Assembly (NCBI RefSeq): GCF_000960975.1
Contig: NZ_CP010803.1
Location: forward strand, 2,506,404-2,570,403
Direction of reading: 5' to 3'
Source of the DNA: Martelella endophytica
GTDB taxonomy: Bacteria > Pseudomonadota > Alphaproteobacteria > Rhizobiales > Rhizobiaceae
DNA: 64,000 nt
Part shown: positions 8,106 through 17,424 of the stretch, in pieces
Position numbering within the stretch: the first letter of the stretch is position 1
Layout: the number at the start of each line of letters is the position of its first letter
Notes under the pieces: model-generated
The model's input: the letters and a program-made list of their open reading frames with translations, nothing else
What the model was told of the DNA's origin: nothing
The model's database searches: none
Position numbers and translations under genes: made by a program

Positions 8106-9164
8106 TCAGGCGATCTGCAGCAGATAGATCAGGCTGAAGGCAATGGCCGTCAGCACGCCGATCGACAGCACCGCGGTTGCGATCACCCGGCCGCCGGCAT
8201 GGCCTAGCGAGCGGATATCGACGGAGAGACCGAGGGCGGCCATGGCGATCACCGTCAGCGCGTTCGAGGTGTGGGCGAGTGGGCTGACGAAATCGTCCGG
8301 GATCAGGTTTGCCGAGCGCAGCGCCATCATGATGGCAAAGCCGATGATGAACCAGGGCGCGATATGCTTCAGCCTGACCTTGGCGCCACCCTTCGAAGAG
8401 GCGGCCGCACGGCCGGCCATGCCGAGGGTGAAGAGGACCGGGCCGAGCATCATCACGCGGATGAGCTTGACCAGCGTGCCGGTCTGCACCGCGATCGTGC
8501 CGGCCGGCTGGGCGGCGGCGAGTACCTGCGGCACGGCATAGACCGTCAGCCCCGACAGCACACCATATTGTGGCGCCGTCATGCCGAAGCCGATCAGCGC
8601 CAGCGGCAGGGCCAGCACCATGATGACGCCGAGGACTGCGGTGAACGCGATTGCGGCGGCGACATCCTCGGCTTCCGCGTCGATCACGGGAGCGGCGGCG
8701 GCGATCGCCGAATTGCCGCAGATCGAATTGCCGCAGGCGACCAGCGTTGCAAGCTTGTGATGCAGGCCAAGGCCGCGGCCGATGGCATAGCTGATCATGA
8801 TGGCAAGCGCGACCGTGGCAACGATGCCGATGACTAGCGCCGGCCCTGCGGCCTTCAGCGCCTGAACGCTGATCGAGGCGCCGAGCAGCACGATCGCGAC
8901 TTCGAGGATGAACTTTTCCGAGAACCGAATGCCGTGGTGAAACACCGCCGGCAGGCTGATGACCGAACGGATGGCCGTTCCGAGCAGGATCGCCAGCACC
9001 AGGTTTTCGATGAACTTGTGGCCGGTGAGATGCACTTCCAGCGCTTCCAGGCCGAAGGCGGCGGCGGAAACGAGGCCAGCGAGCAGCAGCCCGGGCACGA
9101 GGCGAGTGAGAGTTTGCATCAAGCTCGCGTCATCTTCCGACGCCGCGTGTGAAACGATCTGCAT
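8106..9164 (-). CDS. YeiH/UPF0324 family putative sulfate exporter
   Basis: A multi-span membrane protein (about ten hydrophobic helices) with the family motif CGNSICGNSAIAAAAPVIDA and an N-terminal GLLLAGLVSAAAFGLEALE. It matches UPF0324/COG2855 (E. coli YeiH), annotated as putative sulfate exporters. The start at 9164 (MQIVSHAASEDDAS, 352 aa) is preferred because GGAAGG lies 7 bp upstream; ATGs at 9182 and 9194 are alternatives. It is divergent from a LysR gene, the same arrangement as yeiH-yeiE in enterobacteria, and a 7-bp inverted repeat lies between them. Confidence 0.85.
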   Translation of the reverse strand: MQIVSHAASEDDASLMQTLTRLVPGLLLAGLVSAAAFGLEALEVHLTGHKFIENLVLAILLGTAIRSVISLPAVFHHGIRFSEKFILEVAIVLLGASISVQALKAAGPALVIGIVATVALAIMISYAIGRGLGLHHKLATLVACGNSICGNSAIAAAAPVIDAEAEDVAAAIAFTAVLGVIMVLALPLALIGFGMTAPQYGVLSGLTVYAVPQVLAAAQPAGTIAVQTGTLVKLIRVMMLGPVLFTLGMAGRAAASSKGGAKVRLKHIAPWFIIGFAIMMALRSANLIPDDFVSPLAHTSNALTVIAMAALGLSVDIRSLGHAGGRVIATAVLSIGVLTAIAFSLIYLLQIA

Positions 9165-9313
9165 GATATTGCCTTCCGGCATGACGATCCGCATGCGAAG
9201 CCAACGCGCGAACCTGTCACTTCGATGTTTGGTGTGGCGTCTGCAGTCGCGGTGAATGCGGCCTCGAACGTCTTGGGATGTGCCGAGTTTCTCATTCCGA
9301 AACGTGGACTTCC

Positions 9314-9342
9314 ATCGAATAATAATTTACGTTTCATTCGAT
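9314..9342. promoter_or_regulatory. Inverted repeat between yeiH-like gene and LysR gene
   Basis: ATCGAAT-N15-ATTCGAT is a perfect 7-bp inverted repeat in an AT-rich stretch, 20 bp upstream of the LysR start codon. It fits the usual autoregulatory recognition site of a divergent LTTR. The assignment is positional. Confidence 0.45.
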
Positions 9343-9361
9343 TAACGCGAACATTTTCTCC

Positions 9362-10249
9362 ATGATGACCCTTGAGCAGTTGACGATTTTCGTCGAGGTG
9401 GCCGAACGCGAACATCTGACCCGCGCGGCCGAGGCGCTGAACCTGACGCCGTCCGCCGTCTCCAGCGCCATCCGCAAGCTTGAGGATTTTTACCGGGTAA
9501 CGCTGTTCGACCGGGTGGGGCGCGGCATCGTGCTGACGGCGGAGGGGAAGGCTTTCCTGGACGAGGCGCGGGCGACGCTTTCCCGCATCCGTTCGGCCGA
9601 ACGCGTGCTCGCCGAACTCGGCGGGCTGGAGCGCGGCGCGCTCTCGGTATTCGCCAGCCAGACGATCGGAAGCTACTGGCTGCCGAAGGTGCTGATGCGT
9701 TTTCATGCCCGCTATCCCGGCATCAAACTCAAGCTTTCGATCGGCAACACCACCACGGTTGCCGATGCCGTGGCCCATGGCGAAGCGGAACTCGGCTATA
9801 TCGAGGGGACGCTCGACAATCCGCTGTTGAGAAAGCGGCACCTGACCGACGATGCGCTGATGGTGGTCGTCAGTCCGGAACATCCGCTGGCCGATGGCCG
9901 GCCGGTGACGCCGGGCGAGCTTGCGCGACAGGCAGGCTTCGTGCTGCGCGAGGAGGGGTCCGGCACGCGCTTCGAATTCGAAAATGCCATGGCCGATTTC
10001 GGCATTGCGCCGGCCGATCTGAATGTGGTGATGGTGCTGCCCTCGAACGAGGCGGTGCTGTCCGCCGTCCGTTCCGGCCAGGCGGCAACGGCGATTTCCG
10101 GCGCAGTGGCCGAACCGTGGCTCGCCTCGGGCGGCCTTAAGCGGGTGAACTTCGACCTGCCGTCACGCGCCTTCCAGCTCTTGAGCCATAAGGAGCGGCA
10201 CCTGAGCAAGGCCGCCGAGGCGCTCGTGGCCTTTTCGCTGGAAGGATGA
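9362..10249 (+). CDS. LysR family regulator, YeiE-like
   Basis: A 295-aa LTTR: N-terminal HTH (MMTLEQLTIFVEVAEREHLT, then RAAEALNLTPSAVSSAIRKL) and a substrate domain (SVFASQTIGSYWLPKVLMRF, then GYIEGTLDNPLL). The substrate domain resembles CysB/YeiE regulators. Divergence from a YeiH-type exporter strengthens a YeiE-like assignment. The likely inducer is sulfur-related (sulfite or sulfate), which is inference. The next gene is convergent, 3 bp away. Confidence 0.85.
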   Translation: MMTLEQLTIFVEVAEREHLTRAAEALNLTPSAVSSAIRKLEDFYRVTLFDRVGRGIVLTAEGKAFLDEARATLSRIRSAERVLAELGGLERGALSVFASQTIGSYWLPKVLMRFHARYPGIKLKLSIGNTTTVADAVAHGEAELGYIEGTLDNPLLRKRHLTDDALMVVVSPEHPLADGRPVTPGELARQAGFVLREEGSGTRFEFENAMADFGIAPADLNVVMVLPSNEAVLSAVRSGQAATAISGAVAEPWLASGGLKRVNFDLPSRAFQLLSHKERHLSKAAEALVAFSLEG

Positions 10250-10252
10250 GCC

Positions 10253-10921
10253 TCAGTCGATGCTCATCGCCAGCACGCGCGAGATTTCCGTGAGCGAACG
10301 GCCCGACTGCCCCCGCCAGGTGTTGAAGGCGTTTTGAACCGCTGTCATGGCCGATTTCGAGGAGGGGGCCTTGTCGACGATGCCCTCCGCGATCAGCCGG
10401 TTGGTGACGCTTGATGACAGCACGAAACTGTCGACGCCGGCAAAGCGGAGAAAATACTGCCCGGTATTGCCGCCGAGCCGGGTGGCCCGCTTCTTCAGCG
10501 CTTCAAGCAGTCCGGCATAGTCCTCCACAGGCCAGTCGGCGAAAAAGGCGCCGGCCGAACCGTGCTCCTCCGCGAGGCTGGCAATGAAGCGGGCGTTTTC
10601 CTGCACGGCGCGGATTTTCTGGCCGTGGCGGACGATGCGGGTATCGGAGACCAGGCGCTCGAAATCCTCGTCATGCAGCATCAGGCAATGGCCGATATCG
10701 AAGCTCTCGAACGCCGCTTCGAAACCCGGCCACATTGCCTCGACGACCTTCCAGTTGAAACCGGCATTGAAGATGCACTTGGTCATCAGGGCGAGATAGC
10801 GATCATCCGGCCGGTTGCGGATTTCATCTGCCGGGGCAGGGCGTTGCAGCGCTGCCTCCACCGCTTCCGCGCTACCTTTGCGCGCCACGGCGATGTCATA
10901 AATTTCGTCGAAGGACCGCAT
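10253..10921 (-). CDS. Second Tag-family (adenine glycosylase-like) protein, divergent
   Basis: A 222-aa protein starting at ATG 10921 behind GGAGAC. The helical core CIFNAGFNWKVVEAMWPGFE, then IVRHGQKIRAVQENARFI and LGGNTGQYFLRFAGVDSFVL, is the pattern of the 3-methyladenine glycosylase I superfamily (PF03352). It lacks the N-terminal Cys-x-W and HDEEWG zinc/substrate elements seen in the canonical Tag at 7464, so zinc binding is probably lost and specificity may differ. It may be a DNA repair glycosylase acting on other lesions; activity is unproven. The longer frame to 11038 adds unconserved sequence. Confidence 0.7.
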   Translation of the reverse strand: MRSFDEIYDIAVARKGSAEAVEAALQRPAPADEIRNRPDDRYLALMTKCIFNAGFNWKVVEAMWPGFEAAFESFDIGHCLMLHDEDFERLVSDTRIVRHGQKIRAVQENARFIASLAEEHGSAGAFFADWPVEDYAGLLEALKKRATRLGGNTGQYFLRFAGVDSFVLSSSVTNRLIAEGIVDKAPSSKSAMTAVQNAFNTWRGQSGRSLTEISRVLAMSID

Positions 10922-11107
10922 CAGTTGTCTCCAGCCCGGTTTTTCTCGCCGGCAGAATAGTGAATTTCGGCAATTGCGAAAGGCGGTCGTAGGCGATTGG
11001 CCTTGCGGCGGATGGTTTGCTGCAAAGCCTTGCCGCACGGGCGCTCATCTTCTAAGACTGCCGCCAGATTTTTCCGAGTTTTTTTGAAGATGACGGGCGT
11101 AACTCCG

Positions 11108-12601
11108 ATGAGCGATAACAAGAAGAAGAAACCGCAGAAACTGAAGGCGCGTCTGCCGCGCGGCTTTGTCGACCGTTCCGCCGCCGATATCCGCGCGACC
11201 GAGGAGATGGTGGCGAAGATCAAGGCGGTCTACGAGAATTACGGCTTCGATCCTGTCGAAACGCCGCTGTTCGAATATACCGATGCGCTGGGCAAATTCC
11301 TGCCCGATCAGGACCGGCCGAACGAGGGCGTGTTTTCGCTCACCGATGACGACGACCAGTGGATGTCGCTCCGCTACGATCTGACGGCCCCGCTCGCCCG
11401 TCATGTCGCCGAAAACTTCAACGACATCCAGCTGCCCTACCGCACCTATCGCGCCGGCTACGTGTTCCGCAACGAAAAGCCGGGCCCGGGCCGCTTCCGC
11501 CAGTTCATGCAGTTCGACGCCGACGTCGTCGGCGCGCCGGGCGTCCAGACGGATGCCGAAATGTGCATGATGATGGCCGACACGATGGAAGCGCTCGGCA
11601 TTCCGCGCGGCGATTATGTGATCCGGGTGAACAATCGCAAGGTGCTGGACGGTGTGCTCGAGGCGATCGGCCTTGGCGGCGAGGAGAATGCGGCGCAGCG
11701 GCTGACTGTGCTCAGGGCGATCGACAAGCTGGACAAGTTTGGGTCTGAGGGTGTGAAGCTGTTGTTGGGTGAGGGTCGGAAGGATGAAAGCGGCGACTTT
11801 ACCAAGGGTGCCGGGTTGAACCAAGATCAGATCTATACCGTTCTGATGGGGGTCGGCGTTGTCGAAGACACGACAGACACTTATCCTGCTTCACAGACCT
11901 ATGCGGACGGTATCGGCGAGCTAATGACGATCGAAACGATCGCGCGTTCCTGCGGATACAACGAGGACCGCATCAAAATCGACCCCTCCGTTGTCCGCGG
12001 TCTCGAATACTACACCGGCCCCGTCTACGAAGCCGAACTCACATTCGACGTCACCAACGAAAAGGGTGAAAAGGTCGTGTTCGGCTCGGTCGGCGGCGGC
12101 GGGCGGTATGATGGGCTGGTGTCGCGGTTCATGGGCCAGCCGGTTCCGGCGACGGGCTTTTCCATTGGCGTGTCGCGGCTGATGACGGCGCTGAAGAATC
12201 TCGGCAAGCTCGGCGCTTCCGAGGTCACCGAACCGGTACTCGTCACCGTCATGGACGGCGATGCCGAGGCCATGGGCCGCTATCAGAAGATGACGCAGGA
12301 ACTGCGCAAGGCCGGCATTCGTGCCGAAATGTATCAGGGCAACTGGAAGAAATTCGGCAACCAGCTCAAATATGCCGATCGCCGCGGCTGCCCCATCGCC
12401 ATCATCCAGGGCGGCGACGAACGCGCCGCGGGCGTCGTCCAGATCAAGGATCTGATCGAGGGCAAGCGGCTATCCGGCGAGATCGAGGACAACGCCGAAT
12501 GGCGCGAGGCCCGTGTGGCGCAGGAAACCGTGCCGGAAGCGGAACTGGTCGAAAAGGTCCGCGCCATGCTGGAAGCGCAGGCCGAAGACCGGCGTCGGTA
12601 A
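11108..12601 (+). CDS. hisS: Histidyl-tRNA synthetase
   Basis: A 497-aa class II synthetase starting at ATG 11108 ([20 protein letters not shown]). Motif 2 ([20 protein letters not shown]) and the histidine-specific signature ([14 protein letters not shown]) are present, with motif 3 ([13 protein letters not shown], then [11 protein letters not shown]) and a C-terminal anticodon domain. It charges tRNA-His. hisZ, a synthetase paralogue, lies 0.7 kb downstream with hisG. Between about 11740 and 11960 codon choice shifts visibly to G/T-ending and rarer codons, then returns; the reading frame is intact. A patch of recombination is possible. Confidence 0.95.
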   Translation: MSDNKKKKPQKLKARLPRGFVDRSAADIRATEEMVAKIKAVYENYGFDPVETPLFEYTDALGKFLPDQDRPNEGVFSLTDDDDQWMSLRYDLTAPLARHVAENFNDIQLPYRTYRAGYVFRNEKPGPGRFRQFMQFDADVVGAPGVQTDAEMCMMMADTMEALGIPRGDYVIRVNNRKVLDGVLEAIGLGGEENAAQRLTVLRAIDKLDKFGSEGVKLLLGEGRKDESGDFTKGAGLNQDQIYTVLMGVGVVEDTTDTYPASQTYADGIGELMTIETIARSCGYNEDRIKIDPSVVRGLEYYTGPVYEAELTFDVTNEKGEKVVFGSVGGGGRYDGLVSRFMGQPVPATGFSIGVSRLMTALKNLGKLGASEVTEPVLVTVMDGDAEAMGRYQKMTQELRKAGIRAEMYQGNWKKFGNQLKYADRRGCPIAIIQGGDERAAGVVQIKDLIEGKRLSGEIEDNAEWREARVAQETVPEAELVEKVRAMLEAQAEDRRR

Positions 12602-12630
12602 GTCTGGCGACAGGGCCGCCCATGCCCCCA

Positions 12631-12764
12631 ATCTCTCCCCTTGAGGGAGAGATGTCGCGAACGCGACAGAGAGGGGTGAACCTTCTCCGCCAACTCAGGA
12701 CATGCGGTTTGCGCTGCACCCCTCTCTGCCCCTGTCGGGGCATCTCCCCCTCAAGGGGGGAGAT
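12631..12764. repeat. Intergenic palindromic repeat, copy 1
   Basis: A 134-bp inverted-repeat element between hisS and the VOC gene. The outer arms (ATCTCTCCCCTTGAGGGAGA and its near complement ending CAAGGGGGGAGATT) pair. Each arm also holds its own mini-hairpin: TGTCGCG-AA-CGCGACA on the left and GCCCC-TGTC-GGGGC-like on the right. A second copy is at 33927-34056 with the mini-hairpins exchanged. Elements of this style are abundant in Rhizobiales and may act as terminators or RNA processing sites. Confidence 0.8.
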
Positions 12765-12846
12765 TGTTTGGTGGAGCTGTTTGGTCCCTCGAAAAGCGGG
12801 TTGTCTGCCATCAGGCTATGCTTCATCCTCTTTTCCGGAGGCCATC

Positions 12847-13209
12847 ATGCTCAAATCCATCCATCATATCCAGCTTGCCATGCCGAAAGGCGGCGAGGAT
12901 GCGGCGCGGGCGTTTTATGCCGGGGTGCTCGGACTCGCCGAGGTGGAGAAGCCTGACAATCTGAAAGCGCGGGGCGGGTGCTGGTTCGAAGCCGGCGAGC
13001 TGCGCGTCCATTTCGGTGTCGAGCCGGATTTCAGGCCTGCCCGCAAGGCGCATCCGGCGTTTCTGGTGGACGATGTCGCGGCCGTTGCAGCGGCGGTGGA
13101 ACAGGCCGGTTACGAGGTCAAGGCGGACGAGCCGCTTGATGGGTTTCTGCGCAGCTATATCCATGATCCCTTCGGCAACCGCATCGAACTGATGCAGGTT
13201 TTGGGCTGA
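12847..13209 (+). CDS. VOC family (glyoxalase/bleomycin-resistance fold) protein
   Basis: A 120-aa single-VOC-domain protein starting at ATG 12847 behind GGAGGCCATC. It begins LKSIHHIQLAMPKGGEDAAR and ends SYIHDPFGNRIELMQVLG. The His near the N terminus and the terminal Glu (RIEL) are the usual metal ligands of the fold. The substrate is unknown; such proteins range from glyoxalases to dioxygenases and resistance proteins. It stands alone between a palindromic repeat and hisZ. Confidence 0.8.
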   Translation: MLKSIHHIQLAMPKGGEDAARAFYAGVLGLAEVEKPDNLKARGGCWFEAGELRVHFGVEPDFRPARKAHPAFLVDDVAAVAAAVEQAGYEVKADEPLDGFLRSYIHDPFGNRIELMQVLG

Positions 13210-13279
13210 AGCCTGCCGCAATCGTTGACTTTTGCCGCAAAGGATGGTCATCGGATGCGGCAAACAGTAGAGACCACCC

Positions 13280-14407
13280 ATGCCGTCCACAAAAGAGCCG
13301 GATTGCGCCGGCGCCATCCTTGAGGCCTTTGCGGCACGCGATACGGTTCTGACCGATACGCCGGTGATCCAGCCTGCCGCACCGTTCCTCGATATGACCG
13401 GCGAGGCACTGCGCCGCCGCATTTTCATGACCGAGAGCGAGACCGGCGAGAGCCTGTGTCTGCGCCCGGAATTCACCATTCCCGTCTGTCGCCACCATAT
13501 CGCCGAAAACGCCGGCACGCCGCAGCGCTATGCCTATTGCGGCATGGTGTTTCGCCAGGCGCGTGATGATGGCGCTGCGGAGTTCTTCCAGGCCGGCATC
13601 GAGGATCTGGGCGCGGTTGACTTCGCCGCCGCCGATGCCCGCGCGATTGCCGATGCCGCAAGCATACTCGTCGAATGCCTGCCGGATACCGAATTCGCCG
13701 TGACGCTCGGCGATCAGTCGATCTTCGAGGCCGTGGTCGGTGCGCTCGGCCTGCCGGGCGGCTGGCAGAAGCGGCTGATCCAGGCCTTCGGCAATCACGC
13801 GCGGCTTTCCGCGCTTATGGAGACGCTGGCCCGACCGCAGCCCGTCGCCGGGCTTGACCGCCGCGTTGCCGCCTATCTCGCCGATGGTGATGAGGCCGGT
13901 CTCGTCGGCCATATCGCCGCGACGATGGATGCCACCGGCTATTCCACCAATGCCAGCCGCAGCCCCGACGAAATCGCCCGCCGGCTGAAGGAGAAGCTCG
14001 CGCTCTCCGTCACCAGCCTCGATGCCGATGCGCTTTCCGCGCTGCGTGCCTTTCTGGCGCTGGAGGTGCCGCTGTCCGAAGCGCGCGACGCGCTGGGCGC
14101 CTTCGCCGAAAAATTCGAACTCGACATTGCCGGCGCGATCGCCGTGTTTGCCCGCCGCATTGAAGCGCTTGAGGCAACGGGCACGGATATCGCGGCCATC
14201 ACCTATCGCGCCGCCTTCGGCCGTCCGCTTGACTATTACACCGGCCTCGTCTTCGAGATCGCCGAAAAGGGGCCGCGGGCCGCGCTTCTTGCCGGCGGCG
14301 GGCGTTACGACCGGCTGCTGACGCTGCTGGGCGCCGAAGGCCACATCCCCGCCGTCGGATTCTCGCTCTGGCTCGACCGGATCGAACGCGCCGGAGAAAC
14401 CCCATGA
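13280..14407 (+). CDS. hisZ: ATP phosphoribosyltransferase regulatory subunit HisZ
   Basis: A 375-aa class II aminoacyl-tRNA synthetase-like protein ([34 protein letters not shown], then [19 protein letters not shown]). It lacks the C-terminal anticodon domain of HisRS, as expected for HisZ. HisZ combines with short-form HisG to give a histidine-regulated enzyme for the first step of histidine biosynthesis. The stop overlaps the hisG start (ATGA), and the adjacent HisG is indeed the short form, supporting the call. Confidence 0.93.
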   Translation: MPSTKEPDCAGAILEAFAARDTVLTDTPVIQPAAPFLDMTGEALRRRIFMTESETGESLCLRPEFTIPVCRHHIAENAGTPQRYAYCGMVFRQARDDGAAEFFQAGIEDLGAVDFAAADARAIADAASILVECLPDTEFAVTLGDQSIFEAVVGALGLPGGWQKRLIQAFGNHARLSALMETLARPQPVAGLDRRVAAYLADGDEAGLVGHIAATMDATGYSTNASRSPDEIARRLKEKLALSVTSLDADALSALRAFLALEVPLSEARDALGAFAEKFELDIAGAIAVFARRIEALEATGTDIAAITYRAAFGRPLDYYTGLVFEIAEKGPRAALLAGGGRYDRLLTLLGAEGHIPAVGFSLWLDRIERAGETP

Positions 14408-15093
14408 CTGTCACCATTGCTCTACCCTCCAAGGGCCGCATCAAGGAAGGTGCGGAGGCCGCGCTCGCCAGGGCCGGCCTGAAGGTCGTCACCAATGGTA
14501 ACGACCGCTCCTATCGCGGCCATGTCGAAGGCCGCGAGGATATCGAGGTTGCCTTCCTTTCAGCGTCGGAGATTTCGCGCGAGGTCGGCCGCGGCGCCGT
14601 CGATTTCGGCGTCACCGGCGAGGACGTGGTGCGCGAGAACGTGGCCAATGCCGACGCCCGGGTCGAATTCATCAGCCGCCTCGGCTTCGGCCAGGCCGAT
14701 GTCGTCGTTGCCGTGCCGGAGATCTGGCTCGATGTCGACACCATGGCCGATCTCAACGACGTCGCCTCAGAATTCCGCAGCCGTCATGGCCGCCGGCTGG
14801 CGATCGCGACCAAATTCTGGCGGCTGACGCAGCAGTTCTTCACCGCAAAGCACGGCATCCAGCTCTATCGCATCGTCGAAAGCCTGGGCGCCACAGAGGG
14901 CGCGCCGATGGCCGGGCAGGCCGATATCATCGTCGATATCACCTCCACCGGCTCGACGCTGAAGGCCAACCACCTGAAGATCCTTTCCGACGGTGTGATT
15001 CTCAAGTCGGAAGCCTGCTTCGTCCGGGCGCGCAAAGCCGAGCACGAGAGCGATCCGGTGACGGCGGAAATCATCGCGGCGATGCGCGGCTGA
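14404..15093 (+). CDS. hisG: ATP phosphoribosyltransferase catalytic subunit, short form
   Basis: A 229-aa protein (short form; the long form is about 300 aa and has an ACT-like regulatory domain). It begins [20 protein letters not shown] and has the PRPP-binding loop region [19 protein letters not shown]. It condenses ATP with PRPP to start histidine biosynthesis and needs HisZ, encoded immediately upstream with a 4-bp overlap. A clear hairpin terminator follows at 15146. Confidence 0.94.
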   Translation: MTVTIALPSKGRIKEGAEAALARAGLKVVTNGNDRSYRGHVEGREDIEVAFLSASEISREVGRGAVDFGVTGEDVVRENVANADARVEFISRLGFGQADVVVAVPEIWLDVDTMADLNDVASEFRSRHGRRLAIATKFWRLTQQFFTAKHGIQLYRIVESLGATEGAPMAGQADIIVDITSTGSTLKANHLKILSDGVILKSEACFVRARKAEHESDPVTAEIIAAMRG

Positions 15094-15145
15094 GACCCGG
15101 TAACAGATTCTTGTCTCGAAAACGCAGGTTTTCAGTGCAGAAAGG

Positions 15146-15175
15146 TGACGATTAAGCGGAATCGTCATCTTTTTT
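15146..15175 (+). terminator. Rho-independent terminator after hisZG
   Basis: TGACGATT-AAGCGG-AATCGTCA hairpin followed by TCTTTTTT, 53 bp after the hisG stop. Confidence 0.8.
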
Positions 15176-15286
15176 GTCGGCGAGACACTTTTTAGCCACA
15201 AAAAAGGCAAGTGTGATCTTGCGGAAAGCTCTTCCGCATCACATCTGGCCCCTATCTTTTCAACTCGCATTTCAGCAGGAGCGTCA

Positions 15287-16003
15287 ATGTCCCGCCTGTC
15301 CGATTTTCCGATTACTCAGCGCTGGCCAGCGAAGAATCCCGACGTCATCCAGCTCTATTCACTGCCGACGCCGAACGGTGTGAAGGTTTCGATCGCCCTT
15401 GAAGAGCTCGGTCTACCCTATGAGGCTCACCTCGTAGCCTTTGCGCGTGACGAGCAGATGACGCCCGAGTTCCTGTCGCTCAATCCGAACAACAAGATCC
15501 CGGCGATCATCGATCCGGACGGCCCCGACAACGCTCCGATCGGGCTGTTTGAGAGTGGCGCCATCCTGCTCTATCTCGCCGAAAAGGCGGGTAAGCTCAT
15601 CCCGAACGATCCGGTCGGCCGCTACGAGACCATCCAGTGGGTGATGTTCCAGATGGGCGGCATCGGGCCGATGTTCGGCCAGTTCGGGCATTTCTACAAG
15701 TTTGCGGCCGACAAGGTTGCCAACAATCCCTATCCGGTCGAGCGCTACACCAACGAAAGCCGTCGTCTCCTCGGTGTGCTCGAGGGACGGCTGCGCGACC
15801 GCAAGTTCATCATGGGCGACGAGCCGGGCGATTACAGCATCGCCGATATCGCGATCTTCCCCTGGGTGCGCGGCCTCAGCGTGCATTATGATGCGGCTGA
15901 AACCCTACGCCTCACCGATTTCCCGTGTGTTTCCGCCTGGGTCGAGCGCTGCTCGGATCGGCCTGCGAGCGTCAAGGGCTTCACGGTCCCGGCGACGGCA
16001 TAG
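15287..16003 (+). CDS. Glutathione S-transferase, YghU/YfcG (nu-class) type
   Basis: A 238-aa GST starting at ATG 15287 behind CAGGAGCGTCA. The thioredoxin-like N-terminal domain (VIQLYSLPTPNGVKVSIALE, then NPNNKIPAIIDPDGPDNAPI) and the all-helical C-terminal domain (DYSIADIAIFPWVRGL) are complete. The TPNG active-site turn and the DG-rich insertion are typical of the YghU/YfcG group, disulfide-bond oxidoreductases using glutathione. It is a single-gene unit: terminators lie on both sides (15146 and 16025). Confidence 0.87.
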   Translation: MSRLSDFPITQRWPAKNPDVIQLYSLPTPNGVKVSIALEELGLPYEAHLVAFARDEQMTPEFLSLNPNNKIPAIIDPDGPDNAPIGLFESGAILLYLAEKAGKLIPNDPVGRYETIQWVMFQMGGIGPMFGQFGHFYKFAADKVANNPYPVERYTNESRRLLGVLEGRLRDRKFIMGDEPGDYSIADIAIFPWVRGLSVHYDAAETLRLTDFPCVSAWVERCSDRPASVKGFTVPATA

Positions 16004-16024
16004 GACTTCGCAAAGATTCCAAGG

Positions 16025-16058
16025 AAGGCGCGGTTCAACAGACCGCGCCTTTTTCTTT
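16025..16058 (+). terminator. Rho-independent terminator after GST gene
   Basis: AAGGCGCGGT-TCAACAG-ACCGCGCCTT, a perfect 10-bp stem, followed by a T-rich tail (TTTCTTTTG). Confidence 0.85.
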
Positions 16059-16156
16059 TGCGTGCCCTGCTCTTCATGAGGGAACAGCCTCGTCCGTCCA
16101 AGCGTTTCTGGCTGGTCGTGGAGATTGCGACCCCTGCAAAACGAGGAGAGACCCCA

Positions 16157-16654
16157 ATGGCCAAGCAGAAAACGCTGGACGACCTATTTCTGGATACACT
16201 GAAAGACATCTATTTCGCCGAACGCCAGATCTTGAAGGCGCTGCCGAAGATGGCGCGGGCGGCACAGTCGGAGGATCTCGCCGTCGCCTTCCGCAACCAC
16301 AAGGAAGAGACGGAAGGGCAGATCGAGCGGCTGCAGGAAGTGTTCGAGCTTCTGGGCAAGTCCGCCCGCGGCAAGACGTGCGAGGCCATCCAGGGCATCA
16401 TCGCGGAAGGCGAGGAGATCATCGAGGAGTTTGATGGCACGCCTGCACTCGATGCCGGGCTGATCTCTTCCGCCCAGGCCGTCGAGCACTACGAGATGGC
16501 CCGTTACGGAACGCTGCTTGCGTGGGCGAAGCTGATGAAGCGCGATGCCATCGCGAAGCTTCTGGAGGAGACCTACGAACAGGAATCGAACGCTGACCTC
16601 GAGCTTTCCAAGCTCGCCGAAAAGGCGATCAACCTGGAGGCGCAGGCTGCCTGA
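16157..16654 (+). CDS. DUF892 ferritin-like protein (YciE/YciF type)
   Basis: A 165-aa, entirely helical protein starting at ATG 16157 behind GAGGAGAGACCCC. It matches the YciE/YciF (DUF892) ferritin-like family: DLFLDTLKDIYFAERQILKA, HKEETEGQIERLQEVF, SAQAVEHYEMARYGTLL and a C-terminal EQESNADLELSKLA. The paired Glu/His residues in these helices (AE, HKEE, EHYE) fit a di-iron site. In enterobacteria the family is stress-linked (RpoS and osmotic/acid stress); that role here is inference. The in-frame extension to 16058 crosses the upstream terminator and was not used. Confidence 0.87.
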   Translation: MAKQKTLDDLFLDTLKDIYFAERQILKALPKMARAAQSEDLAVAFRNHKEETEGQIERLQEVFELLGKSARGKTCEAIQGIIAEGEEIIEEFDGTPALDAGLISSAQAVEHYEMARYGTLLAWAKLMKRDAIAKLLEETYEQESNADLELSKLAEKAINLEAQAA

Positions 16655-16680
16655 AAAGATATGCGGCGGACCGGTGGCAG

Positions 16681-16716
16681 GAAAGGCGGCTTCGGCCGCC
16701 TTTCTCATGTCGTTTT
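16681..16716 (+). terminator. Terminator between DUF892 gene and convergent porin gene
   Basis: GAAAGGCGGC-TTCG-GCCGCCTTTC, a perfect 10-bp stem with a UUCG tetraloop, 27 bp after the DUF892 stop. It lies just before the convergent omp stop at 16726, so it may serve both strands. Confidence 0.75.
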
Positions 16717-16725
16717 GCGATAAAT

Positions 16726-17424
16726 CTAGAAGCGGAAGCCGATACCGGCCATCACATGGGCCTGGCTCAGTTTCGAATCCGGCAGGCCGGCAAGGCCGGT
16801 CGCCTCGCTGATGAGATCGGTGGTTCCGTAGTCGGCGTAGGTCGCCTGCAGGCGGGCGAAGACGTGCTCGTTGACCGCGTAGTCGATACCGGCGCCGATC
16901 GTCCAGCCATTCATCACCTCGTCATAGGATCGGCCGGTGAGCGAGAATGTGCCGTGAATATTGGTCGCGGCATAGCCTCCGGTCGCATAGACGAGCGCCT
17001 TCCTGAAGGCATAGCCGAGCCGTCCCCCGATGGTTGCCTGCCACTCGGTTTCAAACGTCACCGTCTGGCCGTTGAGGAAGGGATAGACGGAAACGACGGT
17101 GTAGTCGTGTTCGTTCCAGTCGTAGCCGTAGGAGCCCTCAAGGCCGACGACAAGATTGTTGTCGAACTGGTAGTCGTAGCCGCCGAAAATGGCCGCGCCA
17201 CCACCGCTTGCGACTTCCCCCGAAGTCTTGTCGAAAAGCGTCTCCGGAATGTCGCCGGCCGTCCAGCCATAGCCGCCTTCGAAACCGATATAGGCCCCGG
17301 TCCACGTCAACGCTGGCTGCGGCAACGGCGGCGTCACAACAGGCGCCTGCGCGGTCAGATCGGCCGCGCAGGCTGCGGAGGCGAGCCCGGCTGCAATGCC
17401 GACCGCCGCAAAAACTGATTTCAT
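16726..17424 (-). CDS. Omp25/Omp31-like outer membrane protein
   Basis: A 232-aa protein with a signal peptide (MKSVFAAVGIAAGLASAACA, cut before ADL), a Pro-rich linker, then the family hallmark WTGAYIGFEGGYGW. Eight-stranded barrel features follow: FGGYDYQFDNNLVVGLEGSY, GRLGYAFRKALVYATGGYA, GAGIDYAVNEHVFARLQATY, with a C-terminal GIGFRF. This is the Brucella Omp25/Rhizobium RopB-type surface protein. It is monocistronic, with a 287-bp gap to the divergent marR gene. Confidence 0.87.
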   Translation of the reverse strand: MKSVFAAVGIAAGLASAACAADLTAQAPVVTPPLPQPALTWTGAYIGFEGGYGWTAGDIPETLFDKTSGEVASGGGAAIFGGYDYQFDNNLVVGLEGSYGYDWNEHDYTVVSVYPFLNGQTVTFETEWQATIGGRLGYAFRKALVYATGGYAATNIHGTFSLTGRSYDEVMNGWTIGAGIDYAVNEHVFARLQATYADYGTTDLISEATGLAGLPDSKLSQAHVMAGIGFRF

